From NCBI GenBank assembly GCA_001310555.1, contig BAXO01000004.1:1-64000 (forward strand): a stretch of DNA of 64,000 bases, in the 5' to 3' direction. The translations under genes were made by a program, and so were the position numbers. Positions 19,589-29,879 of the stretch are shown here, in pieces (position 1 is the stretch's first letter; each line of letters begins with the position of its first letter). The notes beneath the pieces were generated by a model, which saw only the letters and a program-made list of their open reading frames with translations, was not told the origin of the DNA and did no database searches. The stretch is from Bacillus sp. JCM 19058 (lineage in GTDB: Bacteria > Bacillota > Bacilli > Bacillales_H > Bacillaceae_D).

Positions 19589-20378
19589 GTGCTTGAAAGA
19601 GTAGGTGTTTTGACAGATGAAGTATCAGAAAATATAGTCGAAGCTTTAGATAGGGTAAGAGCTAACGGGTTGAGGCATGTAGAAGTTCGATTTGTGAATG
19701 GCAAGAATGTTGCTGATTTGTCAGATACAGAACTTGCAGATTTGCGCTTTGAGGTTGAAAAAAGAGATCTCTTCATCTCATGTATTGCCTCACCATTATT
19801 TAAATGTGCGCTTGATCCGAGAGAGGTGGCTTCTGGAGATACGTTTGGACAAACAGAAGTAAGTATCGAAGCACACTTCTCAAAATTAGATCGAGTAGTT
19901 GACATTTGTAAGCAGCTTCAGACGGACAAGGTGCGTATTTTCTCCTTTCGGCGAGAGAAAGACCCTGAGGCACATGAGAAGGAAATCATTCAGCATGTGA
20001 AGAGGGCCGCTCGTGTAGCAGAAAAAGCTGGTATTTATCTGTTACTGGAAAATTCCCCGCATGTCAAAATTCTCTGGGATCCAGGGAATGAGGTTCATGG
20101 CGGTCGTTCTGCATATCCAGAAGGGTATCAGGCAGTGAAAGGATTGATTGGGCAGGTTCATTTAAAAGATGCCTATGTGGATGAGGACGAGGTATTTGTG
20201 TCCCCATTGGTGAGGGGAAGTCCCTTTTACCGAACATTTACAGGCTCTGCAGAAGGACGGCTATACCGGTTTGTTTACAATCGAAACACATTACGTACCA
20301 GACGGCGGGAACGCAATGCAGGGTACAGACATGACATTGGCTGGATTACGGAAGCTCGTGAAGGAAACTGTTACTTAA
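19589..20378 (+). CDS. Sugar phosphate isomerase/epimerase, xylose-isomerase-like TIM barrel (frame change, internal deletion)
   Basis: MLERVGVLTDEVSENIVEAL and FISCIASPLFKC match the AP-endonuclease-2/xylose isomerase-like barrel, with metal ligands expected in YLLLEN, KILWDPGNEVHGG and GQVHLKDAY. The open frame runs to 20431, but after HLKDAY the true C-terminus (GLFTIETHYVP, then LAGLRKLVKETVT) lies in another frame and stops at 20378. The segment between LLLEN and SPHVKILWD appears about 20 residues shorter than usual. Such enzymes interconvert keto- and aldo-sugars. Activity is doubtful because of the internal loss. Confidence 0.7.
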
Positions 20379-20437
20379 TAGGAGAGCGCATTTCTTTTGC
20401 GTCAAATAGTGGAATAAGCAAGAAGGGTTAGCTCACG

Positions 20438-20470
20438 GCATCCTCACGGAGGAAAACGACGTGAGGATGC
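20438..20470 (+). terminator. Hairpin after the epimerase gene
   Basis: An 11-bp perfect stem (GCATCCTCACG with CGTGAGGATGC) has an 11-base loop. Only TTGTATATA follows, so it is a weak terminator by sequence. Confidence 0.55.
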
Positions 20471-20517
20471 TTGTATATAAAGAGCAACAATATGACATGG
20501 GAAGGGGCTAAAAAGCA

Positions 20518-21160
20518 ATGAATGCCAGTATTGAACCAATAGAAAGAAAAAAAAGGTTGAGAAGTTAGCTGTGCAGGTCTATGCCTTTCGGAAACAAATG
20601 GGGCAGTGCGGTAGCCGCTAAAATGAAGGAATTATTAGCAGAAAAAGAATCGATTCGAATGATTTTTGGATCAGCACCATCTCAAAATGAAATGCTTGAA
20701 ACATTACGTGCGAATCAAGAGATTGATTGGTCACGAGTGACAGCTTTTCATACGGATGAATACATTGGTCTGCAACCAGGAGCTGAGCAGCAATTTGGAC
20801 AATTTTTAAAGGATTAGTTGTTTTCCTATATTAATGTGGGCCATGTTCATTTTATTGATAGCTCAAATCAAGAACAAGAAGAGTGCGTACGCTAAGCGAG
20901 TTATTGGAGGAGGCTCCGATTGATATCGTTTGCTTAGGGGTTGGCGAGAATGGGCATCTTGCTTTCAATGATCCGCCAGTTGCTGATTTTCATGATCAAC
21001 AGATGGTGAAGGGGGAGGAGGATTTTTTTACAAAAAAAATGCGAATATAGAATCAGGGAAGGTTTTAATAAAAGGCTTAGCAGATTACTGTCTGCTGAGA
21101 GCAAGAGTGCTTGATACACGACATCTGTCAATAAGCTTGGCAGATGTTGATTATGTTTAG
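20518..21160 (+). pseudogene. nagB: Glucosamine-6-phosphate deaminase (NagB-like) pseudogene
   Basis: Fragments in several frames follow the NagB order: KLAVQVYAF, GSAVAAKMKELLAEKESIRMIFGSAPSQNEML, the substrate-site HTDEYIGL, then [20 protein letters not shown], which matches the conserved GVGxxGHxAFNxP motif, and last GLADYCLLRARVLDTR. The parts after ADFHDQQMV are shortened and stops occur in every frame. NagB converts glucosamine-6-phosphate to fructose-6-phosphate and ammonia. The accumulation of lesions looks like real decay rather than only sequence error. Confidence 0.7.
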
Positions 21161-21218
21161 TCGATTCATCTCCAGCTTTTACAAAGTAGAGTGGAGCTGA
21201 ATGGTTAAGGGGGATTGA

Positions 21219-22114
21219 ATGATGACTTTCCATTACTCCAGCATCCATTTTTTTGCAAGAGGATTTTCCGTTTTGGGTGAAAGCCTTTCATCATGATTCA
21301 GATCGTGTACCGCACACACATGATTTCGTCGAGCTTGTTTATGTCTTAAGGGGATCAGCGATTCATGAATATGAAGCTGAGCAGTATCCGATTCGCTCTG
21401 GTGATGTGTTCATTATCAATCCAGATGAGGTACATACTTACCGAATTAAAGAAAAAGAATCATTGGACATCATCAACTGTTTGTTTACGCCTGCTTTAAT
21501 TTCTGAATCATTGTTGCATGAATTGAGATTAGCTCATTCGTTAGATTTCCTTTACGTGCTACCTTTTTTAGATAGTTATAAGCGGTTTCACCATCACTTG
21601 CTGCGTCTCAATGAACAGGAATCAAAAACGGTTCATCGTTTATTAGAACGCATGATGGAAGAGATTGAAGAAGCCTCTCCCGGTTACCAGTCACTGATTA
21701 TGATGGAGCTGATAGAGCTTCTTGTACTATTATCACGGTATCATAAAAAGAAGAATGAGCCGTTTGAGAAATGGGGTGTTGATATGCGAGCACGCCGAAT
21801 TTGCGGTTACTTGGAGCGGCACGCCTATCAACCAATTAATGTTGACTCAATTGCTTGTCTGTTTCATATTAGTACGCGTCAGCTGCATCGGATATTGATT
21901 AAGGAGACAGGCTTAAGCCTGATGGAAATCGTCCATCACTTGCGTGTCGAGCAAGCAAAGAAGCTGCTTCGACAAACGAATGCGACGATCATTACGGTCG
22001 CTGCACAAGTGGGATACGAAAGCCCTTCTTTTTTTTAATAGATTGTTTATGCGAAAAGTTGGTTGTCCACCTAGTGTTTATCGAACAAACATGGCTATTG
22101 AGCGAAGCGAATGA
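21219..22114 (+). CDS. AraC-family transcriptional regulator (two frame changes)
   Basis: A cupin sensory domain (HTHDFVELVYVLRGSAIHEYE, then YPIRSGDVFIINPDEVHTY) is followed by an AraC double HTH (VDSIACLFHISTRQLHRILIKETG, then ATIITVAAQVGYESPSFFNRLF). The natural start is ATG 21219 behind AAGGGGG; the T7 run 21248-21254 shifts the frame. The T8 run 22029-22036 shifts it again before the C-terminus ending at 22114. AraC regulators of this type sense sugars. Candidate targets are the two palindrome-bearing promoters downstream, but this is inference. Confidence 0.85.
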
Positions 22115-22300
22115 CAAACGTTTTAATGACAATTTATATTTTCTGAACAGTTATAATTATTTATCTTTTGCTTGAACCGATGTATAACTAATGACGATGA
22201 GGTCGCTTGGTCTATCATCAGAAAGTTTAGCTTTTACAAGGAAGACCTTACTAAGAAAAGCCAAAGCTTCCGCGATAAGGTTTCGCCGATATTTAAATAA
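22115..22300. other. Intergenic leader, nothing further seen
   Basis: This stretch lies between the AraC gene and the conserved promoter block and has no ORF with a ribosome site. Confidence 0.4.
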
Positions 22301-22367
22301 CATGTCTGAATCAGACATGGAGCATGTCACAATCAAGGTTGAAGCAAAGCTGGACTCGATTCATACT
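22301..22367 (+). promoter_or_regulatory. Palindromic operator and sigma-A promoter upstream of the GH78 gene
   Basis: CATGTCTGAATCAGACATG (22301-22319) is a perfect 9-1-9 palindrome, followed by a further CATGTCA half. Twenty bases after the palindrome comes TTGAAG (22339-22344), a 17-base spacer and CATACT (22362-22367). The same arrangement recurs at 26421-26486. Position upstream of -35 suggests an activator site. Confidence 0.7.
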
Positions 22368-22436
22368 TAGAATGAGAGGATAAAATACGAATTCATTGTA
22401 AAATATGAGGTTCTGCTCATAGGGGAGGAATCGGGA

Positions 22437-24682
22437 ATGACGGTAGAAAAGAATTGGACAGCAAGATGGATAACAGATGAACGATTTGAACAAGTGTCAC
22501 CGCGTCACTTGCTTCATAAAGCTGTAGAGACAGAAAAAAAGAATGTCGATGAGCATCGAGAGGATTTGCGGAATCAGCATATGTTGGTTCGTCATACGTT
22601 TGTACTTAATGAAAAACCAAAGCATGCACAGATCGACATTTCGGCTGATGATTACTACAAGCTGTTTATTAATGGCTGTTTTGTTGGACAAGGGCCAGCG
22701 CAAAGCTATGCTTCTCATTACTTTTATAATCAGTATGACATTACTGATCTGCTGCAGGCAGGAGAAAATGTCGTTGCTGTTCATGTGTATTATCAAGGAC
22801 TAGTGAATCGTGCATTAAATAGTGCCGATTATCGACAGGGTATGATAGCTGAATTATTTTGTGATGGCTTGTTAATGGAGGCAAGTGACGCCTCATGGAA
22901 ATATACGCGTTCCTTGGCGTATGGTGATCAGAATGCTGGAACGATTGCGTATGAGACGCAATTTGTCGAGCAGATGGACAGCAGAGAAGTGGAAAAAGGC
23001 TGGAAAGCGGTGAGGTATCAGGATGACCATTGGATGCAAGCTTGTGAAAAAAGCGTAACGGACTATACATTATTGCTGCAGCCGACACCGACATTGCAAG
23101 TCTACCGCCTCACTCCACCACAGTACATAAGACAGAGGATGGCAGGTATCTGATCGATTTTGGTCAAGAAATAACAGGCCAGTTGACGATGCAGGCAAGA
23201 GGCAGCAAAGGACAAACATTAGAGCTTCGTTATGGAGAAGAATTAGCATCGACTGGAGTCAGCGTGCGTTATCAAATGCGTTGTAGTACGACATATCAAG
23301 AACAATGGATTTTATCTGGCGGTGTGGATGAATTGGAAGGATACGATTATAAAGGCTTTCGATATGTTGAAGTAATTGGTGATATTGAAGTGATTCAACC
23401 GGAAAGCATAATGGCAATTGTAAGGCATTATCCATTCCCAGAAGAAGCAAGTACGTTTCGTTCAGAGGATCAATTGTTACAAGGCATTTGGGAAATGTGT
23501 CGGAATACCGTTAAATTCAGCTCCCAAGAGCACTTTGTTGATTGCCCAACGAGAGAAAAAGGACAATATTTAGGTGACAATACCATTACTGCACCCGCGC
23601 ATGCATTACTAAGCGGTGATTTACGGCTATATCGCAAAGCACTCATTGATTTTGCACATTCCACTCAGATTTGTCCAGGGATGATGGCAGTGGCCCCAGG
23701 TCATTTCATGCAAGAATTTGCCGATTATTCTTTGCAGTGGCCAGATCAATTATGGTCATATTACCGGTATACAGGTGACAAAGACTTTTTGCGAGAAATG
23801 GCGCCATATGCGGTTGGAGTTGCTGAATATTTTCGGAAATATGCCCGAGCTGATGGACTGCTTCGTAAAGGGAGCGATAAACCGAATTTAGTTGATTGGC
23901 CGCCGAATTATCGGGATGGGTATGATTTTCCTTTGCCTGGTCATTCTGCGGCGGAAGGCTGTCATAATGTGATTAATGCATTTTATTACCGCTGTTTGTC
24001 TACTGTTAATCTGATTCAAGAAGAACTGGGGGAACCGCAGCCCTATGAGCTTACATCCGTAGCCAAGGCATTTCAGCGGATCTTTTTCGATCCGGAAAGC
24101 GGCTTGTATCGAGACGCTGAAAATTCCTCACATACTTCATTGCATGCCAATATCCTGCCGCTTTATGCAGGGCTTGTGCCAGTGAAAAAACATGTCCAAG
24201 TTACACGTTTTCTAAAGGGAAAAGGAATGACCTGTGGTGTGTATATGGCTTATTTCTATTTGCAGGCATTAATTGCCGCAGGTGAGTACGAGGCTGCTTA
24301 TCAAACGATTGTATCAACGGAACGACAAGTGGAAAAAGCAGTCGATAAAGAAAAGCCTGACCTTGTTGAACGAACCGGATATTGGGCAAACATGCTGAAT
24401 GAAGGCGCAACGACTTGTTTTGAAGCATGGTCGAAGCGGTTAAAATGGAACACGAGTCTTTGTCATCCTTGGGCCAGCGCACCAATTCTAATTTTGGTTG
24501 AAGACATTTTTGGAATTAAGCCCGGGGAACCAGGGTGGACATTCATTCATTTTCAACCCAATATTCCGTCCAATATGCCGGATACAACGCTCACACTGAC
24601 CGTTGCAACTGGGAAGATAACGGTCCATGTGAAGGATGGAAGAGCTGATTTAATTCCGCCAGCAGGTATTGCGGTTATTTGA
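22437..24682 (+). CDS. GH78 alpha-L-rhamnosidase (one frame change)
   Basis: This is a glycoside hydrolase of about 750 residues. The N-terminal beta domains include KNWTARWITDERF and the lectin-like ADDYYKLFINGCFVGQGPA. The (alpha/alpha)6 catalytic domain has HFVDCPTREKGQYLGDNTI, which corresponds to the acidic catalytic loop of GH78, and ends with HPWASAPILILVEDIFGIKPG. The frame changes between about 23105 and 23125. No signal peptide is present, so it should act in the cytoplasm on imported rhamnosides. GGGGAGGAA lies upstream of ATG 22437. It is the first gene behind the palindrome-bearing promoter. Confidence 0.85.
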
Positions 24683-24751
24683 ACTTTCATTCAAGAGAGA
24701 ATGGAATTTGAAATTCGATGTAGAATTGAATAAACGAAAGCTGTCGATGTT

Positions 24752-25189
24752 TTGCAAAGAGAGGAGGATGTGGTGGATGGCCAGCAGCTGGAAATTCAAG
24801 TGAAAGCCAAACCACTAACCGATAAAGGAATATGGGGGATGCGTCTGTTTGCTTCGCCTGATGGAGAAGAGGAAACCCGGCTCTTGATTGACTATGAGAA
24901 AGAACAAGTGATTCTTGATCGCAGTCAATCAAGCTTAGATACGTCACTTGCTCAGCATCCACTGGTTATGCCTTTACCTGAAAGTAAAGATGGTAGTACC
25001 TTGGAAGTACAGATATTCCTTGATGCCTCAACGATTATTGAAGTAATTGTCCAGCATGAACACTCCTTGTCAGCACGGGTATACCCAACACGTACTGACA
25101 GCACACAAACACAGCTTTTTACAGAAAAAGGACAAGTTGATATCGAACAATATCAAGTATATCAGCTTCAATCCATTTGGACTGACTAA
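24752..25189 (+). pseudogene. GH32 beta-fructosidase, C-terminal beta-sandwich fragment
   Basis: The product (145 residues) matches the C-terminal domain of GH32 enzymes (levanases, sucrose-6-phosphate hydrolases): GQQLEIQVKAK, then GMRLFASPDGEEETRLLIDY and LEVQIFLDASTIIEVIVQ. The catalytic five-bladed propeller with its NDPNG nucleophile is absent. The apparent ATG lacks a proper ribosome site. It is therefore the tail of a lost gene, possibly once in the same operon as the rhamnosidase. Confidence 0.7.
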
Positions 25190-25246
25190 AGAATTCGAAT
25201 TGGATTGACGGTGGGTAATGTTAGTCAATACAAGCAGAAGAAAAAC

Positions 25247-25289
25247 GCATGCGAACGGAATGCTTTCCGGCTTCACATGCATTTTTTTT
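25247..25289 (+). terminator. Rho-independent terminator
   Basis: GCATGCGAA...CGGAA pairs with TTCCG...TTCACATGC and is followed by A and T8. It lies between convergent genes and serves the plus strand. Confidence 0.8.
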
Positions 25290-25291
25290 CA

Positions 25292-26228
25292 TTACTCAGC
25301 AAGGTCTGAAACGCAACGGAACCCGATATTACCCGTTGAACTGTCAGGTGTATTACTGCTTCTAGCTGCAACACGATTACCGGTTGCAATAGCTGTGGTG
25401 ACAAAGGTAGGAGCCGCCTCTCATCACTCGGCTTGTCCGTTTGAAGGACCAAGAGGTTCAACAATAATTTCTTCTTTAGGGTGATTCGGGTAAAAGCAAT
25501 CTGAACACCATTCCCAGACATTCCCAGCTACATTATGTAAACCAAAATGGTTAGGAGGGAATGCGTCGACAGGCGCTGTTGACAAGTGTCCATCCTTCTG
25601 CGTATTTTCCATTGGAAAATTTTTTTGCCAAATATTACAAAGGGCTTTTTTAAAAATTTCAATAAGCTTTTGGACAAGCCCCCCACGTGCAGCGTATTCC
25701 CACTCTGCTTCTGTAGGCAATCGCTTGCCTGACCACTGACAGTAGGCATTGGCATGATTCCATGAAATATGAACAACAGGGTGATCCATCCGCGATTCGA
25801 TGGAGGAGTCGGGTCCTTCTGGCTGTTTCCAAGTAGCCCCGTTTGACGGCAAGCCACCATGGATTTGCTGTGGTGAACCAAGTGCGGTTTGCTTCACTTG
25901 TGGAGAGACGAGTAAGTGAAAGACATAGGACCAGCCAAATTGTTCAGCCTCTGTCTTGTAGCCGGTTTCACTGATAAATTCATGAAATTGTTCATTGGTG
26001 ACGGTATAGCGATCGATAGCAAATTTTTAACTGAGACTCGTCGAATCGGTCCTTCTCCATCACTTAGAAATCCTTCTTTATATCTGTTCCCATTAAGAAT
26101 TCTCCACCAAGCAGCTCAATCAGGTTCTCCTGATGTTTTTTTGTCTCTGAGCGTTGCGGTGACGGCTCCGTTTGCTGGATCTGTTCGATTTGTCCACGGT
26201 TGACGGAGCAGCATGATTGATTGGTCAT
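25292..26228 (-). CDS. Formylglycine-generating enzyme / SUMF1-family protein (frame changes)
   Basis: Pieces rebuild a protein of about 310 residues. It contains [66 protein letters not shown] (in overlapping parts), [16 protein letters not shown] and a C-terminus with [15 protein letters not shown] followed by [16 protein letters not shown]. The CxxxxC pair is that of true copper-dependent FGEs, which convert a sulfatase cysteine to formylglycine. The start, ATG 26228, follows GGAGGGAG. Breaks lie near 26035-26090, 25640-25680, 25432 and 25370. It is convergent to the rhamnosidase gene. No sulfatase is present in the window. Confidence 0.82.
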
Positions 26229-26420
26229 TTTTCTCCCTCCAAACTAAGCTAATCATTAAGGCTACTATATTATAGTTCCACCTTGCCTGCTTCGAGCTTT
26301 TTTTGATTCCTTTAACAGGATATTGCCAGCTGAAATGTCACGCAGACTTCCGCAGCAGCGGAGAGCGAGCATTTTTTCAGCGAACGGTTTTGAGCTGTTT
26401 GAGACCGTTTGTCCGTTTAA
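26229..26420. other. Intergenic region between FGE gene and conserved promoter
   Basis: No gene is seen. The minus-strand part should hold the FGE promoter; I could not pick convincing -35/-10 elements. Confidence 0.4.
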
Positions 26421-26486
26421 ATGTCTGAATCGGACATGAAACATGTCATAATCGAGGTTGAAGCCATTTCAAACTCGATTCATACT
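26421..26486 (+). promoter_or_regulatory. Second copy of the palindrome plus sigma-A promoter
   Basis: ATGTCTGAATCGGACAT (26421-26437) is a near-perfect version of the 22.3-kb palindrome. It is followed by ACATGTCA, TTGAAG (26458-26463), a 17-base spacer and CATACT (26481-26486). TCGATTCATACTT is identical in both copies. It drives the sugar-binding protein gene. Confidence 0.7.
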
Positions 26487-26524
26487 TGGAAGGAGTAGTG
26501 TAAACAAAGAATAAGGGAGGGATA

Positions 26525-26710
26525 ATGTCCGTAGTTTTGGATGATCTCTTATCAAAGGGTGATGCATGTTCCTTTATTTTCGGTTGTTTGAAAACATGGA
26601 TAGGCAACAAAGTTGGAGAAAGCTTTCAAAAAAAACAAATTGAAATCGCTTACATTTATTGTCTAGAATATGAAAAAGGAGGGATGTGCAGATGGTGTGT
26701 AAGGTTGAAT
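26525..26710 (+). other. Short ORF with good ribosome site behind the conserved promoter
   Basis: ATG 26525 lies behind GGGAGGG and opens a frame starting MSVVLDDLLSKGDACSF that overlaps the next gene's start. The product resembles nothing I know. It may be a leader or the head of a deleted gene. Support is only the ribosome site and position. Confidence 0.25.
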
Positions 26711-26743
26711 TCTATCTCGTTCAAAGGCTTCTGCACGATAAAC

Positions 26744-28089
26744 GATGAAAAGATATGGAAACATAACATTTATTGTTATTTTGTTCGTCTGTTCGCCGCT
26801 GATTTGGGGCTGTAGCGATAGAGAAAATGAGCCTGCTGCCGAGACAACAGGGGCTGCAGATGCCTTAAATGAGGATGAGGAAGTACAAGTCGAACCAAAG
26901 GAACTATCACACTAAGGATTGCCTGGGGACAGGGAGATGAATATTGGGGTGAATTTGTACAGGATTTAGCAGATGAATTTCCACACATTACATTGGAACG
27001 AAGTGGTCAAGAGCCGAATAAAGAGCAAATAGAGGAATTATTATTAGCGAGAGAATTTCCAGATATTTACCGAACGACAACAAACACCTTAGGCATGTTT
27101 AGTGAGCTTGAGCTAGCATTTGATCTATCAGAATTGATTGCTCAGTATGATGTCGATATGTCACGGTTTGTACAGCGGAACATTGATCATATTGAAATGT
27201 ATTCTGCTGAAGGGATTCAAGTGCTTCCATATCAAGCACCTAGAAACGGAATGTTTTATAACAAGGAGATCTTTGATTTGTTTGGGGAGCCATATCCGGA
27301 GGAAGGAATGACTTGGTCTGAAGCGACTGATTTAGCTAGGAAGCTGACAGCAGAAGTCAATGGCGTTCAGTATATGGGAATGGGATTCTCTCCGGAGTTT
27401 TTAGGCCAATTTCTTACTCTGGATACGCCGATTTTAGATCCAGATACGGATGAAGCACAACTATCCTCTCATCCGATATGGAAGCGCGCGCTTGAACAAG
27501 CAAAAGAGATTTATTCCATACCTGGAAATATGATGGGCGATGATCACTTTGCGAAAGGAGCATGGGATTATTTTGCTGGCGATCAAGTTGTCGCAATGCT
27601 GCCTCACTCATTCAACCACGGGGAATTGTTAGGCACAGCTGATACATTTACGAGCTGGGAAGTGACCACGGCTCCTGAATGGAGGATATCCCTGGAATTG
27701 CTGGAGGAGGCGCTTGGACATATGGAATCTCAAATGCTAGCGAATTTAAAGAAGATGCATTTGAAGTTTTGATGTATTTGCTTTCAGATGAACAGCTGAT
27801 AAACTATTACAATCAAGTTGGGGATGTTTCACGTTTACCTTTATCCGATTTAAACGTACGCGATCAAATTGAAGTAGAACCACTTTTTGAAGAGGTAAAT
27901 TACGATGCAATCTTTACACAGGAATTTGCCGAACCGAATCGGAAGTCTCAATATGAGACTGAACTTGGTGCGAAGCGCGCAGAAATCTTTGTAGAATTTA
28001 TCTATTCTGATTTGGATGTACACTCATACGTTCGTCAAGTCGAAGAAGAAATTTCAAGTCTGATTGCAGAAATAAAAGCACGTGAATAG
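26744..28089 (+). CDS. Carbohydrate ABC transporter solute-binding lipoprotein (two frame changes)
   Basis: This family-1 extracellular sugar-binding protein has its lipobox cysteine at residue 23 (PLIWGC). After an acidic linker the frame changes near 26910. The mature domain follows: LRIAWGQGDEYWGEFVQDLA, then GMFYNKEIFDLFGEPYPEEGMTW. The frame changes again near 27680 (QDIPGIAGGGAWTYGISNAS). The C-terminus ends at 28089. No permease or ATPase gene is adjacent, so it must share membrane components encoded elsewhere. Its regulation probably matches the GH78 gene because of the shared promoter block. Confidence 0.82.
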
Positions 28090-28102
28090 ACGTTCTTTAA
28101 AA

Positions 28103-28137
28103 CATGAGTCTAACCTCATGCATCCTGCTGTTTTTTT
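28103..28137 (+). terminator. Weak terminator-like hairpin
   Basis: CATGAG pairs with CTCATG, and a T7 run follows only after ten more bases. It is probably the end of the binding-protein transcript. Confidence 0.4.
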
Positions 28138-28300
28138 AGTCTGGTGAAAGCATCCAGAGAAAGAAGGCGGCCGTGATGTGTAAGCAGAACTATGTGAAAA
28201 ACAGTACCCTTTTTGGTAGAATGGATTGAAGCAGCAATTAAGAATTTGTTCCGTAACATAGTGAGGACAGAGGATCTGATTGCACGAAAGGGTGTTATGA

Positions 28301-28851
28301 TTGAAAGTTCTAATAATAGGAGCAAGCGGTACGATAGGGAGCGCAATTAGAAGAGAATTAGTAGGCGATCATGAGATAATTCAAGCGGGACGAAATGGTT
28401 TAGATGTGAAGTAGCCTGACATCCGTTTCTTAGTGCGGCAGGCGGTGCACACTTCGGACCCCTTACCGAGCTTACACCAGAATTAAATGAAATTGGTATC
28501 CAAAGCAAATTAGCTGGACAAGTAAATTTGGTACTTCTAAGGATGGAGCATGTCCGGGATGCAGGGAGCTTTACGTTGACCACTATTATTATGATGGATG
28601 ATCCTATACCACAAGGAGCATCTGCAGCTATGGCAAACGGCGGTGTGAAGGCATTTGTTAAAGCCGCATCGATTGAAATGCTACGAGGAATTCGCATTAA
28701 AGTGTAAGCCCGAATGTTTTGAAAGAATCAGTAGACAAATATGGTCCATTTTTTCCAGGCTTTGACCCTGTTCCTGCCAGTCGTGTAGCACTTGCGTACA
28801 AAAAAAAGCGTAGATGGTGCTCAAACTGGGCAAAATTATGAAGTGTACTGA
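28301..28851 (+). pseudogene. Short-chain dehydrogenase/reductase pseudogene
   Basis: A TTG-initiated frame gives KVLIIGASGTIGSAIRREL, the NAD(P)-binding Rossmann start of SDR proteins, then HEIIQAGRNGLDVK and a stop. After a loss of roughly 20 codons, AAGGAHFGPLTEL continues (the NAG-type motif region), then GASAAMANGGVKAFVKAASIE and SPNVLKESVDKYGPFFPGF in shifting frames, ending QTGQNYEVY at 28851. The order is right but the gene is incomplete. Confidence 0.65.
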
Positions 28852-28994
28852 GTAAGTTTGAGCAAGCTCTCACATCATGTACATTTCATGAGAGCTCGAT
28901 CATCGATAGAAGTTACTGGTTCCGGACAGCATGAGAGCGAGAAGCCCCCGCTGATTAAAGGTTCATTTTATCAAATCGAAAAATAGTGAAGTTG

Positions 28995-29030
28995 GTCTTG
29001 CTATGTTACGTGTAGCAGGGCTTTTTTTTT
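28995..29030 (+). terminator. Rho-independent terminator
   Basis: GTCTTGCTA pairs with TAGCAGGGC (two G-U pairs) and is followed by T9. It ends plus-strand transcription before the convergent AraC gene. Confidence 0.75.
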
Positions 29031-29040
29031 CGTGCATTCA

Positions 29041-29583
29041 CTATTGGAATAAGCTCCGATTTCGATAATCAGAAGGTGTAAAGCTTTCTTGCTCTTTAAA
29101 GATGCGGCTGAAGTAATGCGGTTCAATCCCAACCAGTGTTGCGATTTCTGTGATCGGTAATGTGGTTTGTTCAAGAAGCACCTTTGCCTTGTCCATTCGC
29201 ATTCGTTTCAAAAAATACATGGGTGAGACGCCGAGCATATTTTTAAACAGCTGACTGAAATAATTGGGATGAAGGTGAACCAGCTTTGCTAGAACTGTTA
29301 GATCTAGTGGCTCCGAAAGGTTCTCCTCCATGTATTGAAGCACGGTTTCTAGTTTTTCGTGGGTGAGAGAGCTTTCTAAAGCGGAGGTCTCAAACCCGGC
29401 ATGCTCCAAAAAATAATGCAGCAATTCTAGCAGGAGTGATTTCACTTTCAAGGGAGAAAGTAAGCGGTTACTAGAATGATGCAAAATTAATTCTTGAAAG
29501 ATTTGTTCAACAAATGTTCGGTTATCAACTTGAATGGGAAAAAGGAAATTGTTTACTACTTTGTCACTGCGAATAAATAGTTA
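29041..29583 (-). pseudogene. AraC-family regulator lacking its N-terminal sensory domain
   Basis: The frame encodes the helical linker and the double HTH (LDLTVLAKLVHLHPNYFSQLFKNMLG, given here in parts: LAKLVHLHPNYF and ITEIATLVGIEPHYFSRIFK). The open frame extends upstream past the ATG at 29484 to about 29583 with coding-like sequence (FPIQVDNRTFVEQIFQEL), then meets a stop. The cupin sensor is missing, so the gene is 5'-truncated rather than naturally short. DNA-binding may remain but ligand response is lost. Confidence 0.65.
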
Positions 29584-29623
29584 CTTTACACGTACAAAAA
29601 CATGATTTACGGAGGGAATTTCA

Positions 29624-29681
29624 ATGGCTCAGCAACAACAAGGACAACAAGCAGACTCGTGGCGTGGAAGAGGTACTTTAG
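29624..29681 (+). pseudogene. Head of a small Gln-rich ORF interrupted by a repeat element
   Basis: ATG 29624 behind ACGGAGGG starts MAQQQQGQQADSWRGRGTL. Coding sense ends where the inverted-repeat element begins. Gln-rich small proteins are common in spores, but I cannot assign it. Confidence 0.35.
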
Positions 29682-29793
29682 TTTGTCTCAGACGGGTTAT
29701 GTTAGGGGGCATTTGAGACAGCCCCGCTTTGAGCCCAAGAAAATCAGTGTTTTTAAAGATTTCCGTAGTGATTTGTGTCAAACTTGAGACAAA
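29682..29793. repeat. 112-bp MITE-like element with terminal inverted repeats
   Basis: TTTGTCTCA at 29682 is mirrored by TGAGACAAA ending at 29793. TTGAGACAGCCCC at about 29715 and further GAGAC motifs lie inside. No ORF is carried. The GAGACA ends resemble those of some IS1182/IS4-like elements, but the family is a guess. Confidence 0.45.
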
Positions 29794-29879
29794 GATAACT
29801 TATAATAAAAGTTCTGAGCTTCCTTATCAAGTGGAATGCAAGCTTTTCTTCCTTATTCCTGTATAATTTAACATCTACT

